From: Boesenbergia rotunda | Taxonomy: Eukaryota > Streptophyta > Magnoliopsida > Zingiberales > Zingiberaceae | NCBI GenBank assembly: GCA_024364735.1 | Contig: JAGFNQ010000860.1 | Location: forward strand, 25,594-89,593 | DNA length: 64,000 nt | Direction of reading: 5' to 3' | Shown here: positions 46,496 to 58,552 of the stretch, piece after piece | How positions within the stretch are numbered: the stretch's first letter is position 1 | How the letters are laid out: each line of letters begins with the position of its first letter | Made by a program: the position numbers and the translations under genes | The notes under the pieces: generated by a model | Told to the model about the DNA's origin: nothing | What the model saw: only the letters and a program-made list of their open reading frames with translations | Database searches by the model: none

Positions 46496-47990
46496 GCTTG
46501 ACAAGCGACGAGTAAACTGAAGCACAATAATGAAAAAATACAGTCAGGAATAACTTTGGACTCACTTCATCTAAAGTTGCAGGCGACACTAGAAATATGT
46601 CGGCCCTGGTTAAGCATTGAACAAGCAGAGCACTATCCTTGCCCGTGTCGACGATTAAACCGGACATTATGTACTCGTCTATCCCCCGATGTAGGGTCTC
46701 GCGGATACAAAGAGGTCTAATAGGGGAGAATTGAGGAAAATTATGTAGTGTACGAACCATGAGACAAAGAAGATAGACGCATTCCTTTTCTTGGATAAAG
46801 GCCCGCTTCGAGCGCGTTCAAATAGAGAGTACAAACATTAGATTTGATGATGAAGAGATTTCATTCAATTCAGAATTCGGAATACATATCATAAAATACA
46901 GAAGACAACTGTAACCATGAAATAGAAAGTCAAGGTTGCATTCATCAACTCAGATTACACGAGATAAGAGTGCAAAGTGTATTTCATTCAAAAGGGGTGA
47001 GGAAGATGAGGGTGGCGTCCAGCTTCAACACTCCCGCTCGCTAGATTTGTTGGACTGCTCCGTTGAAGCCCTGCTTCAGCCACTTCAGCGCCTGGCTGAC
47101 CAGGAGGTCCTCAAACCCGTGGGATTGATCGATGAGTATGCAAAGAGCATTCTTAATAGATATGGGAGCACTCAATAGGAGACATTTTCTGATATAAAGA
47201 TGGAGCTTTTGGAAGGGTTTCGAGACTGTCGGACACCTTTCAGAAAACCCGATAAGGAGGAGTTTGTTATGATCCTCGATGAAACGGATAATACCATTTC
47301 AAAAGGGAGAATTGTTGAGGTCAGAGTGTGTCGGAATGTCGTACGCTTCACAGACGGCTTTGAGAGCACTTGACTTAACTTTCGAAGAAGCGGCTTCATA
47401 CCACTCTAGGTGGTAAACCCCCTCCCTCTCCAGTTTCTCCTTCCTGCTTTGGCCTCTTTTCCCTTCCTTGACCATGAGTTCTAACAAGAGGAGGAGGAGA
47501 GGATGGAAGTGGAGGAGCCCTTTCTCTTTCTCTCTTTATAGAGAAGAAGTCACCCTCATGCACACAATAAGGGCATGACACGTGGAAAGATGATGGATGC
47601 CCATCCTGAGGCGCCACCCTTTTTCGGTGTCGTCGTTTGGTATGGCCAGCGACACCTTGGTACTCTCAAAACCTTTTTGGAATACTCTAAAGGACAACAT
47701 TGGTCCGGGTGATGAATGTACTGATTCCTCAGACCCAGCAAGTCGCCAATAGAGAGGAAATGACAATACAGGTCCCGCAGATGCATAGCTTCAGGTCGTG
47801 CGGTCAGACTCCCGAGACCACCTCGGGAGATAGATGCCTGAGGTCATGTCGTATCTTAGGCTCACAAGACCACCTCGGGAGGCAAATGCCCGAGGTCATG
47901 TCAAGCCTTAGGCTCCCGAGACCATCTTGGAGAGATGCCGGGGAATAGGCCGCTCCTTGACCGGAGCTCTTCCCTATTATGGAGACGTTT
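46496..47990 (-). pseudogene. First, shortened copy of the antisense 3' module of element B
   Basis: On the minus strand, 47490-47300 encodes MVKEGKRGQSRKEKLEREG and LEWYEAASSKVKSSALKAVCEAYDI. This matches the start of the second copy near 50851-50700. Sequence at 47560-47800 matches 51030-51400, and 47800-47960 repeats the LTR-type GAGACCACCTCGGGAGG units. The coiled-coil middle is deleted. It looks like the antisense gene ends plus a piece of LTR from an older related insertion or an internal duplication. Confidence 0.6.
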
Positions 47991-48329
47991 CCTTAGTCCC
48001 GTCCTCTCCTCGTGGCCGCTGAGCTAGACGTCACCTCCCCGTTGTTATGGCAGCTCGTCCCTTCGCTGGAAGTGACACAACACAAGCTCGGAAGGCAAAA
48101 GCATGCCATTCAATTCTGGATACAATTTTACAAAGTACCAAAGAATAAAAGAAATGAAGGCAAAAGACATATGCAGAGAAGGACATCCTCAGAATACTCA
48201 AGACAAAATCATGCAAAAGCGTTTCATTCTAATTGGATAATTATATTTAGAGTGCATTAGAAGGAAGAAGGGAAAAAATGCAAAAAACAAAAAAGGAGAT
48301 ACAAGGAGAAGGTTTAGGAAGAGCTCCTA

Positions 48330-50851
48330 TAGGTCCTACTCCTCGGGCGGGAGCTCATCCCAAACCTGGCCAATGCTCATAAAGCTTTGGTCTACATCCG
48401 ACTTTAGCAACTGGGCCTTCTGCAGCTACTGGATGACACCATTAAAGCCATGTTAGGGGCTTTAGGGCCTGTCTAGCCAGAATCTCATCGAATTCGTCGG
48501 ACTATAGAAACTTGGCCTTGAGCTCTACCTCGGCCTCTGTCGATCAGGATGCCTCGTTAGCCTTGTATCGTTGCAGTTCAGCCTCGGCTTCATCCTTAGC
48601 AGCCTTCAACCAGGCCACCTCAGAAGACATCTGATCTCGATCTTCCATGGCTTCCTTGAGCCTCTCTGAGGTGGCCAAAATCTCTGGATTGGCCCGGGCG
48701 ACGTCCTCCTGGTCAAATATATGGCCAGCCGCCTCCTCTATCACAATTTCCTTCTGGGTCAGCTGGTGCGCTTGTTCTTGTATCCGACTATTCAGGGCCA
48801 CTCTCGAGGACTCCAAGAGCTGAACGTCCCCGGACAGTTTTCTCTCCCTGGCCTGGACTTGATCCCGCTCTTGGGCCAGACTGCGTAGGTCATCTGAGAG
48901 GGCAGTGGCCCTCTCTGACAATAGGCGCTCCCAGTGGCGAGAGCTGTGTAGGGCAGATTCTGAGACTGGCAGGGAGTCCATGTAGTACTCCACTTTAGCC
49001 CTAAAGGCCCTGCTGACCTCCGCCGGAGGCCTCCCCTGCAGGCATAGTGGACCTCTGCCTCCGATTCGGCTACTCTGTGGATCAGGGCTTCGGTCTCCCT
49101 CCTGGAGTACAACTGGCGGCCCATGACGAGGTAGTCATAGGTGGCCTGCCACAAGGAATAACAGAGGTTAGAGGACATAAGCAAGGATAACAGAAAAAGC
49201 AGATACCTTTACCTTCAGGAGGGACTCGTGCAAGTTGGCTAGGGGCTCAGTCGAGGCACTTAAGGTCCTCCCACTCGAGTCACCCCGGCTCCTTGGCACG
49301 TCATCCCGACTCCTGCAAGAGAGTGCGTCGTTGGAGCGGGGGATGAGCTGGATGGCAGGTGCCTCAGGGGGGGGCACCATAGAGGGGCCTGGGACCGTCC
49401 TCCTCAGAGTTGGACCCCCCCCCCCCCCGGAAGCACGACCCTCGGCGGAGACCTCCTTTAGTTACACCAGTTAAAGCCCGGTGTAGGCACTCACTGGTCA
49501 GCCAGGGCTCTGCTGGCACCGCCCGCTTGCCTTTTTAGGCGTCGGAAGGACTGGCCTGGGTGATGGTGGCGATCGGATTCCCTGTCTCTGGAGAAGTCGT
49601 CTGTTTGAAGTGCTTAGATAGGGGCATTGTGTCCTCCTCCTCCTCCTCGGTGATCGTTGGAAGATCGGGAGGAGTAAAGTTCCTCAACCTCCTCCGAATG
49701 GCCAACCGCTTGGCGAGTCGCTTCCGCTCGGCTTCCCGGCTGCTTCAGTCATTGGTGGACCAGCCTGAGATGCCGACTCTTCCTCATCCCCTCCCGTCTC
49801 GATGAGCGCAGGGGAGGGGTCGGCTCCTTGGTCATCAGGTAGCTCCAGCATCCCTTGGCCACCGGGCCGCTTAGTTGCTTCTTGGTCCTCGGGCTGCTCC
49901 GGCGTCCCTTAGTCGTCGGGCTGCTCCGTTGCCCCCTCCGAAGTTTCAGCCGAGTCGACCACTGAAGCGATGGGAGCTGGAGGAGGGGCTAGGGCATGTT
50001 CATTGGCCTACTCCCATTTGAGGAGTCGGTTCATCGTGCGGGATAACATGATGTCCTTTGCAATACAGAAGCAAGAAAACATTAGTTAGAATTAACGAGC
50101 ATCTATAAAAATATAAGTTTACTGAAGTTGTGACTTATGTTGGTGGCTTTAGAGCTGAGTTCTGTTCGGTACATGAGTTCGTCACTCTGCACCAGGCCAG
50201 GCCCTCTTAGCTCCATGTTGGCCAGGATGCTCCTAGCCTGCTGATAACCCGGATCCTGCTGGAAGTCGCCTAGCTTCGGGATGGCTGGTAGACTTACCCT
50301 CCAGCGAATGGGGATGAAGGGGCGCTGAGGAAGTTGAATGAAGAAAAAACGTTCCTTCCATCCCTTATGAGAGGAAGGAAGACTTCATATGAACCTATGG
50401 CTGGGGAGAACCGTGAAACAAAAGGCCCCCCTGGATGCTTGGGTTGGGAGGAAAAAGAAATGGAAAAAGCGTGGGGTCAAGGGAATGTCAAAAAGTTTGA
50501 AAAGGATGAACGCCCCACCCATATGGGTGAAGGCGTTGGGAGCCATCTGATGAAGAGGGATATCGAAGTATGAGGAGATGCTCATGAAAAAAGGTGGAAG
50601 GGGAAAGCGAAGCCCTAATTCTACCTGCCCTAGGAAGAAGGTGAAAACCCCTAGGGGAGGTTCTACAGGGGACTGGTCTACCCTAGGACTTCGACCTCCA
50701 GTTCTGTCGAAATGTCATACACTTCGCAGGCAGCTCAGAGGGTCTCTGACTTAACCCTAGAGGAAGTGTCCTCGTACCACTCCAGTTGGTAAGCCTCCTC
50801 CCTCTCTGGGTTCACCTTCCTACTTTAGTCCTTCTTCCCTTCCTTGCCCAT
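48330..50851 (-). pseudogene. Antisense gene of element B: gypsy-type transposon domain plus coiled coil
   Basis: Minus strand, ATG at 50851 (MGKEGKKD). Then LEWYEDTSSRVKSETL, and about 50585-50385 the transposon-domain block SSYFDIPLHQMAPNAF and RFFHFFFLPTQ. An acidic Pro/Glu/Asp-rich part follows (about 49980-49600). A 67-bp intron at 49212-49146 (GTAAAG donor, TTGTGGCAG acceptor) joins ESLLK to ATYDYLVMG. A long coiled coil runs 48993-48544. Stops and frameshifts are present before and within. A second, AT-rich intron near 50130-50055 is likely. Same organisation as the antisense gene at 28224-30191. Function unknown. Confidence 0.65.
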
Positions 50852-51442
50852 GACTTCTAAGGAGATAAGGAGAAGAAGATGGAAGAAGAGGAGAACATAT
50901 AAGTGAGGAAGAAGTATTAACAAGGTGGAATTCTAGAGAACGAGAACGAAGTGCACTAACTCTGCTAATCGACGATGCAAGAAGGCGGACGAACGTTTTC
51001 GCCTCCCCTTTTTATAGAGAAGAAATCGCCTTCATGTAGACAATGGGGGAATGACACGTGAACGGTGATGACCGCCCATCTTGAAGCATTGCCTCTCTTT
51101 AATGTTGTCGTTTGGTATAGCCCTGCGGCGTGTATCAGCAGGAGATCGCGAAGAAAAGATTTGAATACATGGCAAGGCTACATTCGCTGAGATGTTTTAT
51201 CGCCATTAAGAGGTCTCATGCGCTTTTACTGGGTGATAGACAACTATCATTGCCACGCCTCGGAATTCGCAGAGCCTTTTGGACTAATTCAAAAGATTGC
51301 CTCGGGCCAAGGGACGAATGTTTCGATTCCTTGGACCTGACAAGCTGCCAACAGAGAAGTAATGGATATATGGACCCACAGATGCGTATCTTCCCTTCGT
51401 TACACCACTAGTCTAATCAGTCAACCACACTTCCTTCGATTA
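50852..51442 (-). other. Upstream region of the element B antisense gene
   Basis: Minus-strand leader and presumed promoter; C/T-rich near the ATG. No other gene. Repeated in shortened form at 47560-47790. Confidence 0.4.
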
Positions 51443-51462
51443 GACTTGAAGGGAGGGACTTG
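51443..51462 (+). other. Polypurine tract of element B
   Basis: GACTTGAAGGGAGGGACTTG runs directly into the 3' LTR start TGATGGGG. Confidence 0.75.
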
Positions 51463-52411
51463 TGATGGGGTTGAGCATCCCAGGGTTGACATGTGGCACA
51501 GGGAAGCTATGTGTCAGGGTCCACCGAACCCGATCGTCGAGGTCGGACTCGCGAGACCACCTCGGGAGGACAGACTCCCGAGGTCATGCCGGTTGTAGTC
51601 TCCCGAGACCACCTCGAGAGGACAAACCCCCGAGGTCATGCCGGGTTGTTGGCTTCCGAGACCACCTCGGGAGGACATACCCCCGAGGTCATGTCGGTCA
51701 TAGGCTCCCGAGATCACCTCGGGAGGACAGACCCCCGAGGTCATGTCATGCTGCTCGTAGGCTCCTGAGACCACCTCGGGAGGACAGACCCCCGAGGTCA
51801 TGTCGGCCATAGGCTCCCGAGACCACCTCATGAGGACAGATCCTTGAGGTCATGCTGGGTCGTAGGCTCCCGAAACCACCTTGGGAGGATAGACCCCCGA
51901 GGTCATCCCGGGAGAGGACACCCTGAGACCAACTCAGGAGAACGGAGTCCGAAGATCAATACATCAGATAGCCCGATTTTAAGTAGTCGTTCCTCTTTCC
52001 AGATCAGGAAAGTCGTCGGATAATCATTGTCTGTCACACACGACAATTAAGGTCTTAATGATCGCAGTGGTCGTTACCTAAAAGCTATCATATAACCGAC
52101 GATTAGGAAACGTAGAGGAGAACGTGGATACACGTGTGACCAAGCCCTCAGGTATATAAAGTGTTTCGACACACAGGTAAGGGGGCGGTAAGCTTTCCGA
52201 ATCTAAGACAATTCTACTTTCTCGTCGTCCTCCTGAGATAACTGTGATTCATGACTTGAGCGTCAGAGTGGGCTCCACCGAAAAACCTTTCGATATATTC
52301 CCATTAATATTCGTGTTAATCTCGCAGGGCGCGATCGTCCTCTCCTCGTCGCCATCCTCATGGGGCAGCGCTTCGGTGACTCACCATCTACGTCGATTCC
52401 TTTCCAGAACA
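51463..52411 (+). repeat. 3' LTR of element B
   Basis: 949 bp, TGATGGGG to CCAGAACA, followed by the duplication TGTTC. It carries about seven of the ~53-bp GAGACCACCTCGGGAGG units and a TATA box TATATAAAG at about 52153. Confidence 0.92.
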
Positions 52412-52612
52412 TGTTCAGCTTATGTTCAGTTTATTAATGTCCGTGAACAATATTCATTAACAATATTTATGAATAACGTTCATGAACAATATTCATGAAC
52501 CATATTTATTAATAAAATTTTTATCAATAAACTAAATAAATAAAAAGTAAAATATTATAAATAAATAAGTTTGAATTATGAAGCTCAATCAATAATAAAG
52601 AACACGCAAACA
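52412..52612. other. Host flank of element B, AT-rich
   Basis: Short repeated GTTCATGAACAATATT motifs; together with 34390-34534 this is the interrupted target of element B, probably itself an old repeat. No gene. Confidence 0.4.
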
Positions 52613-52920
<308 letters not shown>

Positions 52921-52924
<4 letters not shown>

Positions 52925-54489
52925 TTTGGATTAGGGAGCAGTGGTGGAGGACATCGTCCTCGTCGACGAACAGCGGGGGATGTAAAAGATAGAATCTTCA
53001 TCTAAGCTGCTCCTAATCTCGGCCTCATAAATGTTCAAAAAGAATAAATCATGATTTTATTAGTAAGATAAGATGTCTAGGACTGAAACAATTTAAGTTA
53101 ACATATCAGATTTTTATCTCGTATATGTCTGGCGACTCTCAAAATTAAGACATCCGATATAAACAACCAGAAGCCTTATCAACCGAGTCAGTCCGTGGAT
53201 GGCCTGAGATTCGCACAAGAGGCAGCAGCTTGTAGTGGAGGCAACGCATCACACGGGTGAGGAAATTGGCATTGTGAAAAACATCAGGGACAATTAGTAC
53301 AGTAGAAGTGAAGAATAATTAAAATTTTTAATCAATTATTTAAATTTATTTAAATTATATTTTTAAAAATATAGAATTTTATTTTAAAAATTATAAATCA
53401 ATTATATTTATTTATTATATATATTATCAATTTATGAATTAATATTAATATTATTAATTTTGTTTTATTTTAAAAAATTAATCAAATGTTAAATTAAAAC
53501 CAGAATTACAGCATTAATTGAAACAAATAATATAATTCAATATTAGAATTATGTTTTATTTTTCAAACACGCCCTTAATATATTCCCAGATCTTCCAACG
53601 AAGAATAATCATATAGGTAGGATTTATCTATATATTTATTGAATGTTGGCCGGAAATTTAAAGGTGCATTCTATTTAGTACAAATACAGCATTTATTGAA
53701 TGTTTGTGCTTTTTTATATATAAAAAAATAAAATGAGGATGGCCCCACGATAATAATAGACGTCTTTCTATTTTCTATTTTGACCCTCACGCTGCGTTTG
53801 ATTGAGGATTATTTAATAATCATAATTATCCGTTCAAGGTTCTCGACAAAAATATTATTTGATTTATATAATCAATTATTTTCAAGTAATGATCAATATC
53901 CAATACGTCAGCAAAAGAGAAATATAATTCCGAATCGAAAAATTTTAAGAAAGTAAAGTGTTTCTTAATTCCGGAATTATAAAATTTATTATTTCAAAAT
54001 TATCCTTCAATATTTACATTTAAGACGAAAATAACCATTACAATTTATTAAATTCCGGAAACACTATTTGTGGCCGATGACCGATAACCACGTTCGGCGC
54101 CCAACTCCCGGTGATTGGCGTTGATCGCCAACGACTGCCATCGTCAATCACCGACCGTCGTCGTCGATCACCTACCGCCGCCCACCGATCGCTGGCCGCC
54201 AAAGTCGACACCCGGCCGCCGGCATCGACAACCTACGCGGACTCCGACACCGACGTCGTTGTCGTCGACGAATATTTTTTTAATTTAAAATTTTAATAAA
54301 TTTAATAAAAAAATAAATTTAACTTAAAATTAATAAAATTATCTAAACAAATTCTAAAAGGTGATACAGTAAAATATTATATTATGTGATAGTTTATTAC
54401 TTTCAAACAAATAAAATTTTATTTGATTATCTAAATAAAATTTAAGAGTTTCAGATTACGTTTCATTCTCTATTATTTATGTAATTAAA
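52921..54489. other. Intergenic sequence, no supported gene
   Basis: AT-rich apart from a GC-rich block at 54065-54265 made of short CGATCACC/CGCCGACC-type repeats, which gives a 61-codon open frame I do not support. Confidence 0.45.
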
Positions 54490-55352
54490 ATTATATATGA
54501 TAATTTGAAAAAAAAAACGCACCCTTAAATTATTCAATTAAACTCCAAATATGGAATAGAATATTTGATAGAAATCTATATTATTTTCCTTGGAAATGCA
54601 CGTTGAATCATATTTGAGTAATGATTGGGAGAGTGAATGACGTGTAGCTAATATGTACATGTTCGATCGTCGATCGGACACCACCGATGACCTCTGATTG
54701 CCGTCCCGAATCAAACTATGTCCTAAGAAGATGGTGAACCCAGCAGGGTCACTGGTAATTGAGATATCGCCGGATTGACGGTCAATGCGACGAGATCATA
54801 ATTGCGGCGATTCCCGATGAGTTCACCGATCTTCTTAGGACATAGTTTGATTCGGGACGGTGATCAGAAGCCGCCGGTGGTGTCCGATCGGCCATCGGAC
54901 GTGTATACAATAACTGCCACGTCATTCACTCTCCCATTCACTCTCCCAAATTCACTCTTCAAATCATTTCCCTGAGCTATGATAGGGAGAGTGAAAATGA
55001 GAAAGTGAATGGTAGAGTGAATGATGTGGCACTTGAGTGAATGACGTGACACTTTACATGTACACGTCCGATTATCGCTTGAACATCATCGGCGACCTTT
55101 GGCCGCTGTCCCGAATCAAACTATACCCTGGGGGCACGGTAAATCCGTCGGAGATTGCTACATTCAAAGTGTCATGTCATTAACTCTACCATTTACTCTC
55201 CTATTTTCACTATTCCTATTATTTTTCCACATTTTATATATGATAATTCGAAAGAAACGCATCCTTAAATTATTCAATTAAACTCCAAATATGGAATAGA
55301 ATATTTGATGGAAGTCTATATTACTTTCCATGGAAATGCACGTTGAATCACA
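54490..55352. repeat. MITE-like cluster with 110-bp inverted arms, inside a direct duplication
   Basis: The segment 54627-54935 starts GGGAGAGTGAATGACGTG and ends with its complement; arms of about 110 bp pair well (including CCCGAATCAAACTATGTCCTA). A second, diverged pair of arms follows at about 54984-55210. The whole is bracketed by a direct repeat of about 120 bp, 54490-54607 and 55232-55352, differing at few positions. The second copy ends just 120 bp past the P450 stop. Confidence 0.7.
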
Positions 55353-55472
55353 TTATTGGCGATGGCGGCAACTTGGGATGGCACACTTACAAATCACTAC
55401 TACGACTGTCACACGCACAATAATTTAACACAGTTCACCGGAGGCCGCCGTCCTCCCTAACATTGCAGATTC

Positions 55473-56984
55473 CTATTCCAACGGCGGTGGGTTCAGCCGC
55501 GGCACCGGCGTGCAGACCAGCGGTTTCGCCCTGGGAAGCGTTATGCCCAGACCTTCAGCCATGTCCACCGTCCCTCCACCCTCCGCCTCCCAATAGAAGC
55601 ATTGTATCATCGCCCCAAGCGCTGACTGTACCAGTTGCAGCGCCAGGGATAACCCCGGACACATTCTCCGGCCGCTGCCGAACGGTATTAGCTCAAAGTG
55701 CTGCCCCCGGACATCCACAGTATGCCCGCCCTTCTCCGTGAACCTCTCCGGCTGGAACTCTAGTGGCTCCGACCATTGCTTCGGGTCCTTCCCGATGGCC
55801 CACACGTTGACAAAGACCGTCGTGTTTGCCGGAACGTCATAGCCTTTGATCTTGCAATGACTTTTCGATCGTCGAACGATCATCGGGACGGCGGGATGCA
55901 GCCTCAGAGTCTCCTTGACAATGGCCTGAAGGTAAGGGAGATTGGCCAAGTCGGACTCCGCCACCAGCCTTTTCTTGCCGACCGCCGCTTCGATCTCGTC
56001 TCGTGCCTTGTGCAGGATGTTCGGGTGGTTGATGAGCTCGGCCAGCGCCCATTCCATGGTGATGGCCGAGGTGTCGGTGCCGGCGACGAACATATCCAAC
56101 AGGAAGGCTTTGATGTCTTGCCTACTCAATCTCACTTCTGCGCGGGCATCCTCTGAAATATCGATTAAAATATCCAGCAAATCCTCGATTCCGCTTCCTC
56201 GTTTTCTCCTCGCCGCCTCCTTCTCCGTCAAGATCCTCTCCACCATGCTATCGAACCTCCGGTGGATATCCTCCATCTTCTTATCTAACCCCTGCAAGTC
56301 CCAATCCTTGCAGATTCCAATATAATCTGCCAGATTGAACTTGCCGAACAGCTCAGCCACCTCCGCCACAAGCTTCCTGACCTCCTCCGACTCTCCCTCC
56401 AAACCAGAGCACCGACGGCTCATCGTCATCTGGCAGATCACATTGTTGGCGAGTCTTACAAACTCGCCGCCCATGTCGACGGTGGTTCTTCCTTCCTTGG
56501 ACATGTCGTACAAGGTTCGCACGAGAGCGACCACCTCGTCGCGCCGGATGGGGAGGAACAGGTCAAGCGTCCGACCTCCGAGGAGCTCGGACATGCAGAG
56601 CTTTTTCATGAACTTCCAGTAGGGTCCGTAGGGCGCGAAGGCTAAACCTGAGGCGCCGTAGGTGAGGTAGCCCACGGCTTTGGAGATAGGCCGGTTGGAG
56701 AAGGCCAACTCCTGCGTCCTCAGGATCTCTCTGGCGGAGGAGGCGGTGGAGACCACCGCACAGGGGACGGATCCTAGGCGGAGGCTGAAAATGTCGCCTA
56801 GGCGGTGGCGCTGGGAGAGCTTGTGAAGGGATTGGTGGGGGATCGGCGCGAGGAGGTGGAGGTGGCCAATTATGGGCAGGCTCATTGGGCTCGGAGGGAG
56901 ATGCAGAGTGTGCCGTCGGCGTCGGGATCTGAGGAATAAGAAAGAGAGGACGAGCAAGACGACGGGAACAGCAAAGAACCGCAT
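55473..56984 (-). CDS. Cytochrome P450, CYP93-like, 503 aa, uninterrupted
   Basis: A haem mono-oxygenase expected on the endoplasmic reticulum face and fed by NADPH-P450 reductase. A hydrophobic anchor spans 3-20, then basic RRRR and the hinge LPPSPMSLPIIG (29-40). SNRP is at 96-99, the I-helix oxygen motif AGTDTS at 301-306, and ETLR of ExxR at 358-361. QPERF is at 411-415, and the haem loop PFGSGRRMCPG at 434-444 with Cys442 as ligand. GLAFAPYGPYWKFMKKLCMSELL and DMFVAGTDTSAITMEWALAEL are typical of CYP93, whose members act on flavonoids (flavone synthase II, flavanone 2-hydroxylase and relatives). Substrate cannot be told. All motifs are present and full length, with no stop. The ATG at 56984 is chosen because the anchor follows at once. 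No intron is visible, unlike many CYP93 genes. Subfamily uncertain. Confidence 0.93.
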   Translation of the reverse strand: MRFFAVPVVLLVLSFLFLRSRRRRHTLHLPPSPMSLPIIGHLHLLAPIPHQSLHKLSQRHRLGDIFSLRLGSVPCAVVSTASSAREILRTQELAFSNRPISKAVGYLTYGASGLAFAPYGPYWKFMKKLCMSELLGGRTLDLFLPIRRDEVVALVRTLYDMSKEGRTTVDMGGEFVRLANNVICQMTMSRRCSGLEGESEEVRKLVAEVAELFGKFNLADYIGICKDWDLQGLDKKMEDIHRRFDSMVERILTEKEAARRKRGSGIEDLLDILIDISEDARAEVRLSRQDIKAFLLDMFVAGTDTSAITMEWALAELINHPNILHKARDEIEAAVGKKRLVAESDLANLPYLQAIVKETLRLHPAVPMIVRRSKSHCKIKGYDVPANTTVFVNVWAIGKDPKQWSEPLEFQPERFTEKGGHTVDVRGQHFELIPFGSGRRMCPGLSLALQLVQSALGAMIQCFYWEAEGGGTVDMAEGLGITLPRAKPLVCTPVPRLNPPPLE

Positions 56985-57040
56985 GGATGGATCTTAACAC
57001 TTCTTTCTAAAGATTTCTGATTATCATCGATCTTCATATT

Positions 57041-57048
57041 TATTTATA
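57041..57048 (-). promoter_or_regulatory. TATA box of the P450 gene
   Basis: The minus strand reads TATAAATA within CTTATAAATAAAT, 57 bp upstream of the ATG, which suggests a leader of about 30 nt. Confidence 0.65.
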
Positions 57049-58552
57049 AGCACGGGAGCTAGATCCCGTCACGCTTCCAACCGATGGTTCTGATAGCAAA
57101 AGCTAGCTATTCGTTAGTGTCAGCGTCATCGATTAAGAGGATATAAATCATGAAATTATTAATCGGATGTTATGAACCATACACTAATCACGAACAGATG
57201 ATTCTACCGTTTGTAATCGTTTGATTGATGGTACAAAATGTCGGCGACGTCACGTACGATTATGATTCACAAATTTTTTTATAAAGGCAAATATATATCA
57301 TCAAGAAAATGATACAACTAAACACCCAAAATGATAGCTAATCGTTTTTGGACGATATGTCAGATTCAGATAGATATCAAGGGTGGTGATATATGCACCC
57401 TGATGAGTACCATCCTACAAAAAGAGTTCCATGGATACCACATGTTTCGTATACCATTTATACCACGTATTCTCAGCCTCAAAGCCCTCTTACTGAAGTC
57501 CACCTTTTGCCATGTTTGCCACTGATGCCATGCCTCAACTGCCCACCCAACCATTGCTGTGCGGTCCACCCTTCGACTTGACCTTCTGTACAAGCTGAAG
57601 CTGATGACACTGATTACTCTCCTTCTTCAATGATATTCAATCACCATGTTCCTGCTATGCAGTCCACGACCCTCACTGTGCAGCCCGTGCTAAGGAACTC
57701 GATGTTCACTTTTGATAAATGACTAATCATGAACAGATTTAACACGTCTTTATCGTAGTCGTTACTATAGACTAGTTAGGTTTATGATGAACCTACTCAC
57801 CTTGACTGGCATTTTGGCAAAACCATAGCCATTCACTGATTTGGGATGTCTTTATCGTAGCCGGTTCTATGGACTGGGTAGACCTACGGCGGATCTATTC
57901 ATCCTATTAGACTTTTTGGTAAAATCTCAGCCAATAATAAATTTGAATTGTCTTTACCGTAACCGTTTGTTACGGACTAGATAGGTAATTTGTGATGGAC
58001 ATATTCACCAAAATGCTATCAAGCACAGTCAACACACAGTCAAAGCAGGCAACCACACAAACCAGGTCAAGCACGCACAAACCCATACAACCCCATTCAA
58101 ACGCAGTCAAAACAAGCCAGCACACACGATGGCACAACCCCAGTCAACATGGTCAACACCCCAAGCACAATCCACCCCAGCTAACCCATGCATTCACGCA
58201 CACACAAACCCATTGCACAATGCCACTCTGCTCCTGGTCAGTCCCAGGGCCAAATCACAATTTTGATTCACAATTTTGAACCGTTGATTAGGATGCGTAA
58301 TAATTCAACATTATTATATTTTTTTAAATAATATTTTAAAATCATAAAATAGGCAATTAGGTCCGAACTATGTTATTAAATTTACAAGTTAAAAATTTTA
58401 AATGTACATATCAATCGTACCCGAGGACGAAGTGTCGGCAATTTAAGAAAAATTTGATAAAAACTTTCAAAGTCGAAATTGAGTTTTACTTATAGTCTCT
58501 ACCTTATATAATAGTCTCTACCTTATAAAATATTTATATGTACTCTTTGTTA
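57049..58552. other. Intergenic region upstream of the P450
   Basis: No supported gene. Three diverged units of about 110 bp occur at 57735-58010, each with TCTTTATCGTAGYCG or its variant, GACTRGRTAGG and a TATTCACC-type end. A CA-rich stretch (AGTCAACACACAGTCAAAGCAGG and similar) lies at 58020-58230. Confidence 0.45.

Larger units (their letters stand above)
34540..52411 (+). mobile_element. Element B: Tat-type Ty3/gypsy element, full span with target duplication
   Basis: The 5-bp duplication TGTTC lies at 34535-34539 and 52412-52416. The LTRs are 34540-38064 (887 bp once a nested solo LTR and its duplication are removed) and 51463-52411 (949 bp). The order is 5' LTR, primer site with TGGCGCC, gag start, nested Del-type LTR, integrase end, 85-bp array, two sets of antisense genes, polypurine tract, 3' LTR. 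Most of gag-pol is deleted. The layout, with extra antisense genes and tandem repeats after pol, matches the Tat/Retand branch. Confidence 0.9.

Noticed and set aside
55776..57000. Frames of 95-145 codons overlapping the P450 in other frames
   Set aside because: Shadow frames of a GC-rich gene; none has a domain and the P450 frame explains the region.
57331..57581. A short gene upstream of the P450
   Set aside because: Overlapping frames of about 60-75 codons on both strands with no shared signal, start context or domain.
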